Below are positions 33,897 through 42,591 of a DNA stretch of 64,000 nucleotides, piece after piece (position 1 is the stretch's first letter; the number at the start of each line of letters is the position of its first letter). The position numbers and the translations under genes were made by a program. A model generated the notes under the pieces. The model made no database searches, was not told where the DNA came from, and saw only the letters and a program-made list of their open reading frames with translations. Source of the DNA: WLMZ01 sp037139095. GTDB taxonomy: Bacteria > Actinomycetota > Acidimicrobiia > Acidimicrobiales > Ilumatobacteraceae. Location of the stretch: assembly GCA_037139095.1 (NCBI GenBank), contig JBAXHD010000005.1, forward strand, positions 43,004-107,003, written 5' to 3'.

Positions 33897-34454
33897 ATGA
33901 CTCAACCGCCTCTCGAGTTTCGCCCGTCGTCGCGTCGGTGCCTGTGGTGCTCAACAACGTTTGAAGCCGTTTACCGTCCGGGTCGGCCACGCATCTATTG
34001 CCGAGCCAGCTGTCGCCAGCGGGCCTACGAACGTCGCCGCGGACTCGGAGTGCTGCCTCCGTCAGATCGGCTCATCATGTCCGACACCAGACCATCGTCG
34101 ACCCTACCGAATCGCTTTCCCGGCTACGAACGAGGCCAAGTGTGGAGTCTCTTCGGCAAAGCTCATGCAATGCGACCAGCGGGCATGTCTGAACTCGGTG
34201 AGCGACGACTCACCCTGTGCGGCGTGCTCGCCCGCCCGGTGATCCGTACCTTCCATCGCACCGCCCCTGATGCGTGTCTCACATGCGTGCGGGTCGAACG
34301 AGTGAGACCCTCGGCGCGGCCCGTTCGAACCTCGTCTGATCTTGCAGCGTTGCGAGCGCTACTCGACGACGCTGCCGTCGAGGTCAGTCGAGCCCCGTCG
34401 CGTCAAACGAAATCGCCACAGCAACTGCTCGTTGAGTTACTCGCCGCTGCCTAG
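33897..34454 (+). CDS. Zinc-ribbon protein of unknown function
   Basis: 185 residues. The N-terminal third has RCLWCSTTFEA ... YCRASCRQRAYERRRG, a CxxC...CxxxC zinc finger followed by a basic helix, a design common in small actinobacterial nucleic-acid-binding proteins. The rest contains two more cysteines (LTLCGV, DACLTCVRVERV) and no known domain. ATG follows TAGAAC by 6 bases. It overlaps the convergent acyl-CoA dehydrogenase by 4 bases. Confidence 0.65.
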   Translation: MTQPPLEFRPSSRRCLWCSTTFEAVYRPGRPRIYCRASCRQRAYERRRGLGVLPPSDRLIMSDTRPSSTLPNRFPGYERGQVWSLFGKAHAMRPAGMSELGERRLTLCGVLARPVIRTFHRTAPDACLTCVRVERVRPSARPVRTSSDLAALRALLDDAAVEVSRAPSRQTKSPQQLLVELLAAA

Positions 34455-35752
34455 CCGTTGTGGCCAACGCGGGCATTGCGCTGCGCATCGGCGAACGAAA
34501 TGTCTTTGTCTACTCGCGGTTCGGCTGGCAATCCCAGAACACGCTCGCCCACGATATTTCGCTGGATCTCGTCGCTGCCTCCGGCAATGCGGTAGCCCGG
34601 AGCGCCAAGCACGTGTTCCCCCCACGCAAAAGTGCCCCACTCGCCAGTGTCGGCAATCAGCCTCGGTCCGAGCAACAGCGAGACCGCATCGCTCACGCTC
34701 GCCATATTCGCAGTCCACATCAGCTTGCCGAGCGAGCCTTCGGGCCCCGGCGTTTGACCGGCTTTTAATCGTGCGGCAGCGCGACGGTTCGTATATTGCG
34801 CCACCTTGTAGTCGGTGTAGAGACGAGCCAACATTTGACGAATCACGGGATCATCTCCGCGCTCAAGATGTTGCGCCAGCGCCTGAATTTGACGGTATCC
34901 ACCTCCGGCGTGCCCGCCGCCGCCACCACCCGAGTGATCGCGTTCGAACCCTAAACATGTCAGCGCTACCCGCCACCCTTCGCCTACAGGCCCAAGGCGT
35001 AACGCATCGGGGATGCGGGCATCGGTCATAAACACTTCGTTGAAGTTCGAACCGCCGCTCATCTGTTTGATGGGCCGTACCTCAACACCATCGGCATCGA
35101 GCGGCACAAGAAACGCCGTGAGCCCTTTGTGCTTTGGAACGTCGGCGTCGTGGCGGGCGATAGCGAGACCCCATTGGGCAAAGCGGGCGCCCGAGGTCCA
35201 CACCTTTTGGCCGTTCAGCACCCACTCGTCGCCATCGATCGTGGCGCGGGTAGTGACCGACGCGAGATCGGAACCGGCAGATGGTTCAGAAAAGAGTTGG
35301 CAACCAAGAATGTCCATCCGCATTAACGGCTTGATGAAGTCATCCTTTTGTTGATCGGTGCCATATGCCGCGATCGTGGGAGCGATCAACCCCATTGAGG
35401 TTGGTGGCAGTTCGCCCGCCGAGGGCACATGAAACCGTGCTTCCTCGCCGTTGTAGGCGCGCAAGTAACTGTTGGGAAGGCCTCGGCCTCCGAGCGCGGC
35501 AGACCAATTGAGCATCGCGTATCCGGCATCGAACTTCTTCTGCTGCCAGACCCGCGTGGCTTCAAGCCGTTCGGCTTCCTGCTGCTCGGTCAGATTGTGA
35601 AACACCGCCACGTTGTCTGAGCCTTGCCCCCACACAGCAGTGCCGTCGTCGTTGGTGTGGCTCGCCTCAGATAAGGGCTCGGCATGTTGCTCGAGCCATG
35701 TGCGAGCGCTGCTGCGGAAGTCCTCAAGGTCTGGCAAAGCTGAGTCTGACAT
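34451..35752 (-). CDS. Acyl-CoA dehydrogenase
   Basis: 433 residues with ACAD motifs: LFSEPSAGSDLASVTTRA, WVLNGQKVWTSGARFA, and a C-terminal APGYRIAGGSDEIQRNIVGERVLG. The GGSDEIQ-type end is common in actinobacterial FadE proteins involved in steroid and branched-chain degradation; a Gly/His insertion (GGGGGGHAGGGY) lies near residue 275. It stands divergent to a ligase-P450-hydratase-TetR operon and probably belongs to the same pathway. ATG lies 7 bases after TAGCGT. Confidence 0.9.
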   Translation of the reverse strand: MSDSALPDLEDFRSSARTWLEQHAEPLSEASHTNDDGTAVWGQGSDNVAVFHNLTEQQEAERLEATRVWQQKKFDAGYAMLNWSAALGGRGLPNSYLRAYNGEEARFHVPSAGELPPTSMGLIAPTIAAYGTDQQKDDFIKPLMRMDILGCQLFSEPSAGSDLASVTTRATIDGDEWVLNGQKVWTSGARFAQWGLAIARHDADVPKHKGLTAFLVPLDADGVEVRPIKQMSGGSNFNEVFMTDARIPDALRLGPVGEGWRVALTCLGFERDHSGGGGGGHAGGGYRQIQALAQHLERGDDPVIRQMLARLYTDYKVAQYTNRRAAARLKAGQTPGPEGSLGKLMWTANMASVSDAVSLLLGPRLIADTGEWGTFAWGEHVLGAPGYRIAGGSDEIQRNIVGERVLGLPAEPRVDKDISFADAQRNARVGHNG

Positions 35753-35759
35753 GGGGGTG

Positions 35760-35765
35760 ACGCTA
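35760..35765 (-). promoter_or_regulatory. Leaderless -10 box (TAGCGT) of the acyl-CoA dehydrogenase gene
   Basis: TAGCGT ends 7 bases before ATG 35752 and is part of the palindrome CGCTAGCG (35761-35768). Confidence 0.5.
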
Positions 35766-35774
35766 GCGCGACTG

Positions 35775-35789
35775 GCCCATTTGATGGGC
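35775..35789. promoter_or_regulatory. Possible operator: inverted repeat GCCCAT-TTG-ATGGGC
   Basis: A 6-bp inverted repeat with 3-base spacer in the 99-base divergent region, 10 bases from the -10 box of the acyl-CoA dehydrogenase and 63 bases before the ligase start. Placement suits the TetR repressor encoded at the end of the ligase operon; this pairing is inferred. Confidence 0.35.
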
Positions 35790-35851
35790 GCTCCAAGTCG
35801 GGAAGCGAACTGATCGCGTAGTTAGATACACGTTGTGAAAGATGGCAGCAC

Positions 35852-37393
35852 ATGGCGTTGGTGATCGTCGACCGGGCACGCGAGCGGCCAACCGAAGTTG
35901 CGCTCTGCGATACCCGGTTCTCATTGACCTGGCCTGACCTGAATGATGCATTGAACCGCGTCGCCAACGGTCTCATTGCGCTTGAGCTTGGCGAGCAACG
36001 CCGCGTTGCGGTGTTCGCTGAGAACTCTGTGGAAACGTTGCTCGCCCATCTGGGTGGCCTGTTAGCCGGCGCCAGCACAGTGCCGGTCAACTTTCACCTC
36101 AACGCTGGCGAACTCGAATACATCCTCACGGACTCGCACGCGACGGTGCTGTTTGTCGGCCCCGAGAATGTCGAGCGCGGCCTCGCTGCTGCCGATGCCG
36201 CCGGTATCACAACCATCGTCGGATGGCGATGCGAGCCGCATCCGCACGTGATCCCGTGGTCCGAGTGGCTGGCTCGATCGTCGCCCAGCGAACCATCAAG
36301 CAACGTGCGTCCGCTGCCAAACCTGATGTACACAAGTGGCACCACGGGCCAGCCCAAGGGGGTGGACCTGCCACCAACGATGTTCGCCGGCGGCAACTCA
36401 ATCGAGGAGCATTTCGTTGGCTTGCGCGCCAATCGGTTCACCAAGTTTGCAACGCATCTGGTTGTTGGCCCGATGTATCACACGGGCCCGCTCAACGGCT
36501 TTCGCATTCTGGCCGTCGGCACACCAGTGGCGGTGCTCAACAAGTTCGACCCTGAGGCCGTGCTGGCCGCAATTCAGCGGTACAAAGCGGAGACCAGCTT
36601 GATGGTGCCCACCCATTTCAAGCGATTGCTCGATCTGCCACCTGAAGTGAAAGCTCGATACGACCTCAGCTCGATGAAACTCGTTGCCCACACCGGCGCC
36701 GCCTGTCCTATCGATGTGAAGCACCGCATGATCGAGTGGTTCGGCCCCATCTTCCTCGACGCCTATGGCGCCACCGAGGTAGGCACCACATGCAGCATCA
36801 CCAGCGTTGAGTGGCTCGAGCATCCGGGCAGCGTTGGCCGAGCGTTGCCGCCCTTCACCGCCCTCATCGTCGACGATCAGGGCAACCCAGTGCCGGCAGG
36901 AACCGAAGGCAACCTCTACTTCGAAGACGCAACCGGCCGAGGCGTTGTGTACCCCAACGATCCGGAGAAGAGCGCCAAAGCTCACCTACGTCCGGGCGTG
37001 TTCACGCTGGGAGAGATCGGCTACCTCGACAACGAGGGATACGTCTACATCACCGATCGATCCAGCGACATGATCGTGTCGGGGGGAGTCAACGTGTATC
37101 CGGCCGAGGCCGAACAAGTGCTGCTCACCCACCCACTCGTTGGCGACGTTGCGGTCATCGGCGTTCCCGATGCAGATATGGGTGAAGCCGTGCGCGCCCT
37201 GGTGGTGCCACAAGACCCAGCGAATCCGCCGCAGGCGCACGAGCTCATCGCGCTGTGCCGACAAGAGCTGGCTGGCTACAAGTGTCCGCGAAGCGTTGAG
37301 ATCGTTTCCACTATCGGCCGCAACGCGATGGGCAAGGTCAACAAACGAAACCTGCGAGCCCCGTATTGGGAAGGTTCGCGGACCATCGGATGA
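35852..37393 (+). CDS. Acyl-CoA synthetase (AMP-forming)
   Basis: 513 residues of the ANL superfamily: P-loop-like LMYTSGTTGQPKGVDLP, LDAYGATEVG, LGEIGYLDNEGYVYITDRSSDMIVSGGVNVYPAE with the hinge Asp/Arg region, and the catalytic Lys in GRNAMGKVNKRNL. It activates a carboxylic acid with ATP and CoA. It leads an operon with P450, enoyl-CoA hydratase and TetR genes. The substrate could be a steroid or terpenoid side chain, a fatty acid or an aromatic acid; sequence alone does not say. Confidence 0.9.
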   Translation: MALVIVDRARERPTEVALCDTRFSLTWPDLNDALNRVANGLIALELGEQRRVAVFAENSVETLLAHLGGLLAGASTVPVNFHLNAGELEYILTDSHATVLFVGPENVERGLAAADAAGITTIVGWRCEPHPHVIPWSEWLARSSPSEPSSNVRPLPNLMYTSGTTGQPKGVDLPPTMFAGGNSIEEHFVGLRANRFTKFATHLVVGPMYHTGPLNGFRILAVGTPVAVLNKFDPEAVLAAIQRYKAETSLMVPTHFKRLLDLPPEVKARYDLSSMKLVAHTGAACPIDVKHRMIEWFGPIFLDAYGATEVGTTCSITSVEWLEHPGSVGRALPPFTALIVDDQGNPVPAGTEGNLYFEDATGRGVVYPNDPEKSAKAHLRPGVFTLGEIGYLDNEGYVYITDRSSDMIVSGGVNVYPAEAEQVLLTHPLVGDVAVIGVPDADMGEAVRALVVPQDPANPPQAHELIALCRQELAGYKCPRSVEIVSTIGRNAMGKVNKRNLRAPYWEGSRTIG

Positions 37394-37442
37394 AGATGAT
37401 CAGCGTGTTGAGCACCCCAACAAATCCTGAAACCGAGAAGCC

Positions 37443-38705
37443 ATGAGCATCACCGACGAAATCCTGGTCACTCCTGAAGTACTCAGTTGCCCCTACGAGT
37501 TCTATCGTCGAGTTCGCGACGAAGCCCCGGTGCATCAGACCCCGCTGGGCTTTTGGTTGGTGTCACGTTTCGACGACGTGATGTCGGTGGTGCGCGACAC
37601 CGAGCGGTTCTCCAGCAACTTCAACACATCGTTCGCAGCGGGTGGGGCAAGCCCCGAAATGTTGGCCGTGCTCGCCGACGGGTATCCCTCGGCGAACACC
37701 TTGCTTACCAATGATCCGCCCACGCATACTCAGTTCAGAGCCTTGGTGAATAAAGCATTCTCGCCAAAGCGCGTGGCGCAACTCGAGGGCGAAATCCGCG
37801 GCGTCGCCACCGCATTGATCGACACGTTCGTTGCCGATGGCAAGGTTGAGTTGGTCACTCAGTTTGCAGTCGGTCTACCGCTCACCATCGTGGCCGACGC
37901 GCTCGGCGTAGATCGCGCAGACATGGGCCGCTTCAAGCGATGGAGCGATCACGCAGTGGCTCCGCTCAGCGGCCTGCTCGATGCAGCGCAAATGCTCGAG
38001 TGCGCGAAGAGTCGCGTCGAGATGCAGCAATACATGGCGGCTGTAATCGAGCGTCGCCGTGCTGAGCCGCGCGACGATCTCTTGAGCGATCTTGTGCATG
38101 CGGTATTCGATTCGGGCGATCGCTTCGGCGAGAGCCTCACCGTGGCCGAGTTGCTCAACGTGATCGAGCAGATCTTGGTAGCTGGCAACGAGACCACTAC
38201 CAAGCTGCTCGCCGCGGGCATGCTGGCACTCATTGAGAATCCCGAGCAGATGGTCAAGGTGCGCGCAAACACAGCGCTCATTGGCAATCTTGTTGAAGAG
38301 GCGCTGCGCATCGAGTCGCCCGTGCAGATGTTGCCGCGTATTTCCAAGACCGATGTCGAGGTCGGGGGAGTCAACATTCCCAAGGGCTCGATGGTGATGG
38401 TGATGTACGGCTGCGCAAACCGTGACGAGGCCAAATTCGCCAACGCCGATGTGTTCGATATCGAACGAAGCAATGCCCGCGGCCACCTTGCCTTCGGGCA
38501 GGGTCCTCACTTTTGCGTGGGCGCAGCGCTGGCACGCAGTGAAGCGCGCATCGGCTTCGAGTTGTTGCTCGATCGGTTGCACGACATCGCACTCGCCCCG
38601 ATCGAGCAACCAACCGATCGAGAGCTTTCAATGACACTGCGCGGCCTCAGCGCCCTACACCTTGTGTTTACTGCCACCCCGCACAACTCAACATCGGAGT
38701 CCTGA
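37443..38705 (+). CDS. Cytochrome P450
   Basis: 420 residues: I-helix oxygen-activating LVAGNETTTKLLAAG, ExxR helix EEALRIESP, and heme loop HLAFGQGPHFCVGAALAR with the Cys ligand. Soluble bacterial class I P450 that needs a ferredoxin and reductase, neither adjacent; the ferredoxin at 22856 is a candidate partner. Lies 49 bases after the ligase gene and 2 bases before the hydratase gene. Confidence 0.92.
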   Translation: MSITDEILVTPEVLSCPYEFYRRVRDEAPVHQTPLGFWLVSRFDDVMSVVRDTERFSSNFNTSFAAGGASPEMLAVLADGYPSANTLLTNDPPTHTQFRALVNKAFSPKRVAQLEGEIRGVATALIDTFVADGKVELVTQFAVGLPLTIVADALGVDRADMGRFKRWSDHAVAPLSGLLDAAQMLECAKSRVEMQQYMAAVIERRRAEPRDDLLSDLVHAVFDSGDRFGESLTVAELLNVIEQILVAGNETTTKLLAAGMLALIENPEQMVKVRANTALIGNLVEEALRIESPVQMLPRISKTDVEVGGVNIPKGSMVMVMYGCANRDEAKFANADVFDIERSNARGHLAFGQGPHFCVGAALARSEARIGFELLLDRLHDIALAPIEQPTDRELSMTLRGLSALHLVFTATPHNSTSES

Positions 38706-38707
38706 CT

Positions 38708-39556
38708 ATGAGCATTGACCTCAACAATCTTTCGACGGTGCGCTACGAGGTCGTCGACCCAGGCGATCACGGCATCGCGGTGGTCACCCTCAACCGCCCC
38801 GAGAGCCGCAACGCTCAGAACAAGCGGATGACCTACGAGATGAACGCGTGCTTCGACGACGCGTCGCGGCGCACCGACGTGAAGGTCATCGTGTTGCAGG
38901 CCGACGGTCCGCATTTCTCAAGTGGCCACGACCTACGCGACACCGAGAGCAGCCGCGAGTTCGACGCGGTGTTTTCGGGCGGCGGTTTCGGCCGCCCCGG
39001 CCAAGAGGGCTACATGGCCTATGAGGAAGAGGTCTACTTCCAGATGTGCTGGCGGTGGCGCAATATCCCCAAGCCTGTATTAGCGGCGGCGCAGGGCAAA
39101 ACAATTGCCGGTGGGCTGATGCTGTTGTGGGTCTGCGACGTGATCCTTGCCGCCGACGATGCACTGTTCAGCGATCCGGTGGTGGGTATGGGTGTGAACG
39201 GTGTCGAGTACTTCGCACACCCATGGGAACTGGGTGCTCGTAAGGCAAAGGAGCTGTTGTTCACGGGCGATTGGGTGACAGCGCAAGATGCCAAGACCCT
39301 TGGCATGGTGAACCAAGTGGTGCCCGCTGCCGAGCTTCGTGACTACACGATGGCGATGGCCCGCAAGATCGCGTTGCGCCCAAGCTTCGCGCTGAAGTTG
39401 GCGAAGGAGAGCGTGAATCAAACCCTCGAGGCCCAAGGTCAGTGGACTGCATTCCGGGCGGCGTTCTCGATGCAGCATCTCGCCCATGCCCACAATCAGA
39501 TCAAGTTTGGGATGCTGATTGATCCGGGTCCCAAGCGACCAGATGCAGTGGGCTGA
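38708..39556 (+). CDS. Enoyl-CoA hydratase/isomerase family protein
   Basis: 282 residues of the crotonase fold: VVTLNRPESRNAQN, the oxyanion loop FSSGHDLRD, and AAQGKTIAGGLMLLWVCDVILAADDALFSDPV. The second oxyanion glycine region is KTIAGGLM. An insertion after the first oxyanion loop (SREFDAVFSGGGFG) is longer than in standard enoyl-CoA hydratases. It would hydrate the product of the divergent acyl-CoA dehydrogenase. Two bases after the P450 stop. Confidence 0.88.
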   Translation: MSIDLNNLSTVRYEVVDPGDHGIAVVTLNRPESRNAQNKRMTYEMNACFDDASRRTDVKVIVLQADGPHFSSGHDLRDTESSREFDAVFSGGGFGRPGQEGYMAYEEEVYFQMCWRWRNIPKPVLAAAQGKTIAGGLMLLWVCDVILAADDALFSDPVVGMGVNGVEYFAHPWELGARKAKELLFTGDWVTAQDAKTLGMVNQVVPAAELRDYTMAMARKIALRPSFALKLAKESVNQTLEAQGQWTAFRAAFSMQHLAHAHNQIKFGMLIDPGPKRPDAVG

Positions 39557-39558
39557 GC

Positions 39559-40209
39559 GTGGCGAAGCGCACTCCAGTCGTCAGAAAATTGGGTCGACCC
39601 CGCGATGCTGACTCGTCAGATACGCGCCAAAACCTGCTCGAAGTTGCTCGTCGCATCTTTGCCCGCGATGGCTATGGCGCCACCACCAACCGAAGCATTG
39701 CCGATGAGGCTGGCATTACCACCGGAGCGATCTATCACTACTTCCCCTCTAAGGCTGAGCTTTATGCGGGCGTCTATCAAGTGGTGCTCAGCCTCGTGGC
39801 CGACAGCTTCGACGCGGCGATTGCCGCCCCCGGTTCGTTGATCACCAGATTTAGCCGCGCACTCGATACGGCGGCGAGTCTTAACCGCAGCGACTCATCG
39901 ATCGCTGGGTTCTTGGTGAGTGTGCCGAGTGAACTTCAGCGGCACCCCGAACTCGTCGAACTGGTGCGGCCGCTGCGCAACCAAGCGCCAACGTTTATCG
40001 GTCGGCTTGTGCTTGATGCCGAAGCCGCAGGTGAGTTTCGGCCCGATGTACAACCACGCGCCGTTGAAGATCTCCTGACCGCGGTGTTGTCGGGATTGGC
40101 CACGTTCTCAACAGTGACCGGCGATGTGCAACGTCACCGCGACGCCATCGGTGCATTGCAACAGTTTCTGGCAGGCGAGCTGATCGTTGCCGCTTCGCCC
40201 GTGTTTTAG
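39559..40209 (+). CDS. TetR-family regulator
   Basis: 216 residues. The N-terminal helix-turn-helix is clear: RQNLLEVARRIFARDGYGAT ... ADEAGITTGAIYHYFPSKAELY, preceded by a basic RKLGRPRD tail. The C-terminal ligand domain is all-helical. Two bases after the hydratase gene, so it is the last gene of the ligase operon and probably an acyl-CoA-responsive repressor of it. Convergent with a lipoprotein gene, 4-base overlap. Confidence 0.9.
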   Translation: MAKRTPVVRKLGRPRDADSSDTRQNLLEVARRIFARDGYGATTNRSIADEAGITTGAIYHYFPSKAELYAGVYQVVLSLVADSFDAAIAAPGSLITRFSRALDTAASLNRSDSSIAGFLVSVPSELQRHPELVELVRPLRNQAPTFIGRLVLDAEAAGEFRPDVQPRAVEDLLTAVLSGLATFSTVTGDVQRHRDAIGALQQFLAGELIVAASPVF

Positions 40210-40616
40210 GGGGCGCTTGTGGTGGTCGCACCAGAGTCGGCGGTGCTGGTGCCTACGCCGGTTGTGGTGCTGGCTGCGGCAGCTGCCAAGCACTTGCCAA
40301 GGCCATCGTTCACGATGGGCTGCCCCTGCTCGGTGAAGGTTGGCGAATTGATGTTGTCGCGGAGTCGTTGAATATCGGCCGCGCCGAGCTTGGTGAGAAC
40401 GCTCAGCACGCACGCTTTGTCTGCGGCGAAACCTGCCAGCCCCGCCTGGGTGACCCACACCTGTGAGAACTGAGCAAGTACCTCGGCATCGGTGCCCACG
40501 GCGGTGACCACAGGCGCTGAGCCAGAGTTGCTCGATGAATTTGAGCTGCCGCATGCAGACAAACCGAGAACGGCGAACGACGTAACGAGAAAAAGTCTGG
40601 GCATCGCTGATTTCAT
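40206..40616 (-). CDS. Small lipoprotein, paralogue of the gene at 40662
   Basis: 136 residues: signal peptide and lipobox LSACGSS, Ser-rich linker, then a helical region with TAVGTDAEVLAQF, CVLSVLTKLGAADIQRLRDN and GKCLAAAA, and a Thr/Ala-rich C-terminus. Two cysteines in the mature part may form a disulfide. It is about the same as the next gene in layout and several blocks, so the two arose by tandem duplication. Function unknown; surface anchored. ATG 6 bases after TAGATT. Confidence 0.75.
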   Translation of the reverse strand: MKSAMPRLFLVTSFAVLGLSACGSSNSSSNSGSAPVVTAVGTDAEVLAQFSQVWVTQAGLAGFAADKACVLSVLTKLGAADIQRLRDNINSPTFTEQGQPIVNDGLGKCLAAAAASTTTGVGTSTADSGATTTSAP

Positions 40617-40622
40617 GTCGGC

Positions 40623-40628
40623 AATCTA
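40623..40628 (-). promoter_or_regulatory. Leaderless -10 box (TAGATT) of the first lipoprotein gene
   Basis: TAGATT followed by 6 bases and ATG 40616. The neighbouring paralogue has its own matching box, so the pair is not a simple operon. Confidence 0.55.
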
Positions 40629-40661
40629 CCAATCGCAATGAATGGAGCACCGTGCAAGCGA

Positions 40662-41114
40662 CTACGGGGCGCTGGTAGTGCTTGCTGCCGTAGTGGTGCT
40701 GTCGGCCGTGAGGCACTTGTTGAGGTCGCCTCCGAGCGCGATGCCCTCGGGGCTCAGCGCCGGTGAGTTGAAGTTGTCGCGGAAGCTTTGGACATCGGCG
40801 GCTGAGAGTCGGGCCACAACTGCGGCGATGCAGGTCTTGTCGATGGTGTATCCAGACTGCTGCTGGCTCACCAAGCCCTCGGTGATCTGAGAGCGGATCT
40901 CGTCGTCGGTTCCAACCGCAGTGACGAGAGGAATCGTGCCGCCATCTTGGTCGGCGCCGCCGCCGGTGTCGGGGTCGCCGTCGGTGTCGTTGGGGGCCAC
41001 GCTGGCGCCGCTGGTGTCGGGCGTTGTCGATTTCGTAGAGCTTGAGCTACCGCATGCCGACAGGCCGAGCAGGGTGACCGACACAACGAACGTTCTGAGC
41101 AAGACGGATTTCAT
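40662..41114 (-). CDS. Small lipoprotein, paralogue of the gene at 40206
   Basis: 150 residues: signal peptide MKSVLLRTFVVSVTLLG, lipobox LSACGSS, a Thr/Asp/Gly-rich linker longer than in its neighbour, and a matching domain: TAVGTDDEIRSQI, RLSADVQ-like block (RLSAADVQSFRDNFNSP) and LNKCLTAD, ending in Thr/Ser/Ala. Two conserved cysteines as in the paralogue. Function unknown. Confidence 0.75.
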   Translation of the reverse strand: MKSVLLRTFVVSVTLLGLSACGSSSSTKSTTPDTSGASVAPNDTDGDPDTGGGADQDGGTIPLVTAVGTDDEIRSQITEGLVSQQQSGYTIDKTCIAAVVARLSAADVQSFRDNFNSPALSPEGIALGGDLNKCLTADSTTTAASTTSAP

Positions 41115-41120
41115 TCGTGA

Positions 41121-41126
41121 AAGTTA
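41121..41126 (-). promoter_or_regulatory. Leaderless -10 box (TAACTT) of the second lipoprotein gene
   Basis: TAACTT followed by 6 bases and ATG 41114. Confidence 0.55.
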
Positions 41127-41140
41127 TCAGTGGTGGCGCG

Positions 41141-41674
41141 CTATCCCTGCTTCGAGAATGCCACGAGAAGCAGTGCGGTAAGCGACAGCCCGTCGCCAAT
41201 TCGGCCGGCCTCGATCTCGGAGCGCACGGTTTGCCACGTGACCCACTCGATTCGCTCTGATTCGCTGGGGTCGGTTGGTTCGCCCACGTAGGTTGCCGAC
41301 CCGGTGACGAACAAGTTAAACACGCCATCGCTGTTTCCATTTTGCGGGAAATAGCGGCCGATCTGTTGGAGCGGCCCGGGTTGCCAGCCGGTCTCTTCAA
41401 GCGTTTCGCGAGCCGCGGCTTGTAGAGGCGTCTCGCCGGGATCAACTCGACCTGCGGGCACTTCCCATCCCCAAGTGTTGGTAGCGAAGCGATGTCTCCA
41501 GAGCAACAGCACGCCACGGTCGGGGTCGTCGACCACGGTGCCCGACGCCTCGGTGGGCATGCGCACCACATGGTGCTCAAAGCGCGGACCGCCGGGAATC
41601 TCGATGTCGGTGAGCGCGAGTCGAATCCACTCGCTGTCGTAGATGGTGCGCTCGCCGTGCACGGTCCACTTCAT
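41141..41674 (-). CDS. Nudix hydrolase (ADP-ribose pyrophosphatase-like)
   Basis: 177 residues. The Nudix box is GRVDPGETPLQAAARETLEE followed by TGW, matching Gx5Ex7REUxEExGU. The beta-rich N-terminal part (WTVHGERTIYDSEWIRL) is that of ADP-ribose/GDP-mannose pyrophosphatases. ATG 41674 overlaps the stop of the RarD gene (ATGA), which decides the start over the much longer open frame. Confidence 0.88.
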   Translation of the reverse strand: MKWTVHGERTIYDSEWIRLALTDIEIPGGPRFEHHVVRMPTEASGTVVDDPDRGVLLLWRHRFATNTWGWEVPAGRVDPGETPLQAAARETLEETGWQPGPLQQIGRYFPQNGNSDGVFNLFVTGSATYVGEPTDPSESERIEWVTWQTVRSEIEAGRIGDGLSLTALLLVAFSKQG

Positions 41675-42576
41675 GTGGCCATCCGAGTCCAACGCATCGA
41701 ATCGATGGTCACGGCGATGAGTCCGATCCATACCAACACGAAGCCCGTCACCCGCACAAGGGTAAGGGTTTCGTTGTAGGCAAGCCATCCGAGCAAGAAG
41801 TTGATGGTGGGCACGATGTACTGCACCAGCGCGAGCACGCTCAGCGGCAGTCGCTTGGCCGCGAGCGCAAACATCAGCAGCGGCACTGCAGTGACAACGC
41901 CGGTGAGCGCCACCAGTATCCACTCGGTTGAGGTGGCGGTGTTGACGATGCTCTGAGCGCGTGTGGTGCCCCAGATAAGCAAACCAACTGCGGGAAGGAA
42001 CAGGATGAGCGTTTCTGTGGTGAGGCTTTCGAACGCGTTGAGCGTGCCTTGTTTCTTGAGGAACGAGTACGTCACCCACGAGCAAGCGATGAGTAACGAC
42101 ACCCACGGAAACTGTCCGTATCCAACCGTGAGCACAACCATCGCCGCCACCGCTAACGCGAGCGCCAACTTCTGCACCCTGCGCAGGCGCTCGTGCAACA
42201 CCATCACGCCGAGCAACGTGAGACCGATAGGGGTCATGAAATAGCCGAGCGCAGTTTCCATCACGCGTCCATGCACCACGGCCCACACGTAGGTGGTCCA
42301 GTTGATGGAGAGCACTACTGCGCCGATGGCGACGCGGGTGAGCACACCACGGTCACGAAGCTTGTCGAGGAGCGATTTGGTTTGGCCGCGTGATACCAGC
42401 CACGCGCCCATGAGCAATGCCGAAGTAGTGATGCGGTAGCCGATCAACTCAAACGCGTTGAAGTGTTTCAGCGCCTTCCAATAAATGGTGACGAGGCCCC
42501 ACAACAGGTAGGCGCTGATGCCCCAAAAGAGTCCGCTGCGTTCGGTGCCGTGGTCGGTTGACTCAGGCGCAGACAC
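41671..42576 (-). CDS. rarD: RarD-type EamA transporter
   Basis: 301 residues, about ten helices. GLFWGISAYLLWGLVTIYWKAL at the start (first part GISAYLLWGLVTIYWK), AVLLSINWTTYVWAV-like block (VLSINWTTYVWAV) and YIVPTINFLLGW near the end are the RarD signature. Chloramphenicol-sensitivity-type permease of unknown substrate. GTG start; ATGA coupling to the Nudix gene, and 15 bases after the nitroreductase stop. Confidence 0.88.
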   Translation of the reverse strand: MSAPESTDHGTERSGLFWGISAYLLWGLVTIYWKALKHFNAFELIGYRITTSALLMGAWLVSRGQTKSLLDKLRDRGVLTRVAIGAVVLSINWTTYVWAVVHGRVMETALGYFMTPIGLTLLGVMVLHERLRRVQKLALALAVAAMVVLTVGYGQFPWVSLLIACSWVTYSFLKKQGTLNAFESLTTETLILFLPAVGLLIWGTTRAQSIVNTATSTEWILVALTGVVTAVPLLMFALAAKRLPLSVLALVQYIVPTINFLLGWLAYNETLTLVRVTGFVLVWIGLIAVTIDSMRWTRMAT

Positions 42577-42591
42577 GGGCCACTGCAGCGC

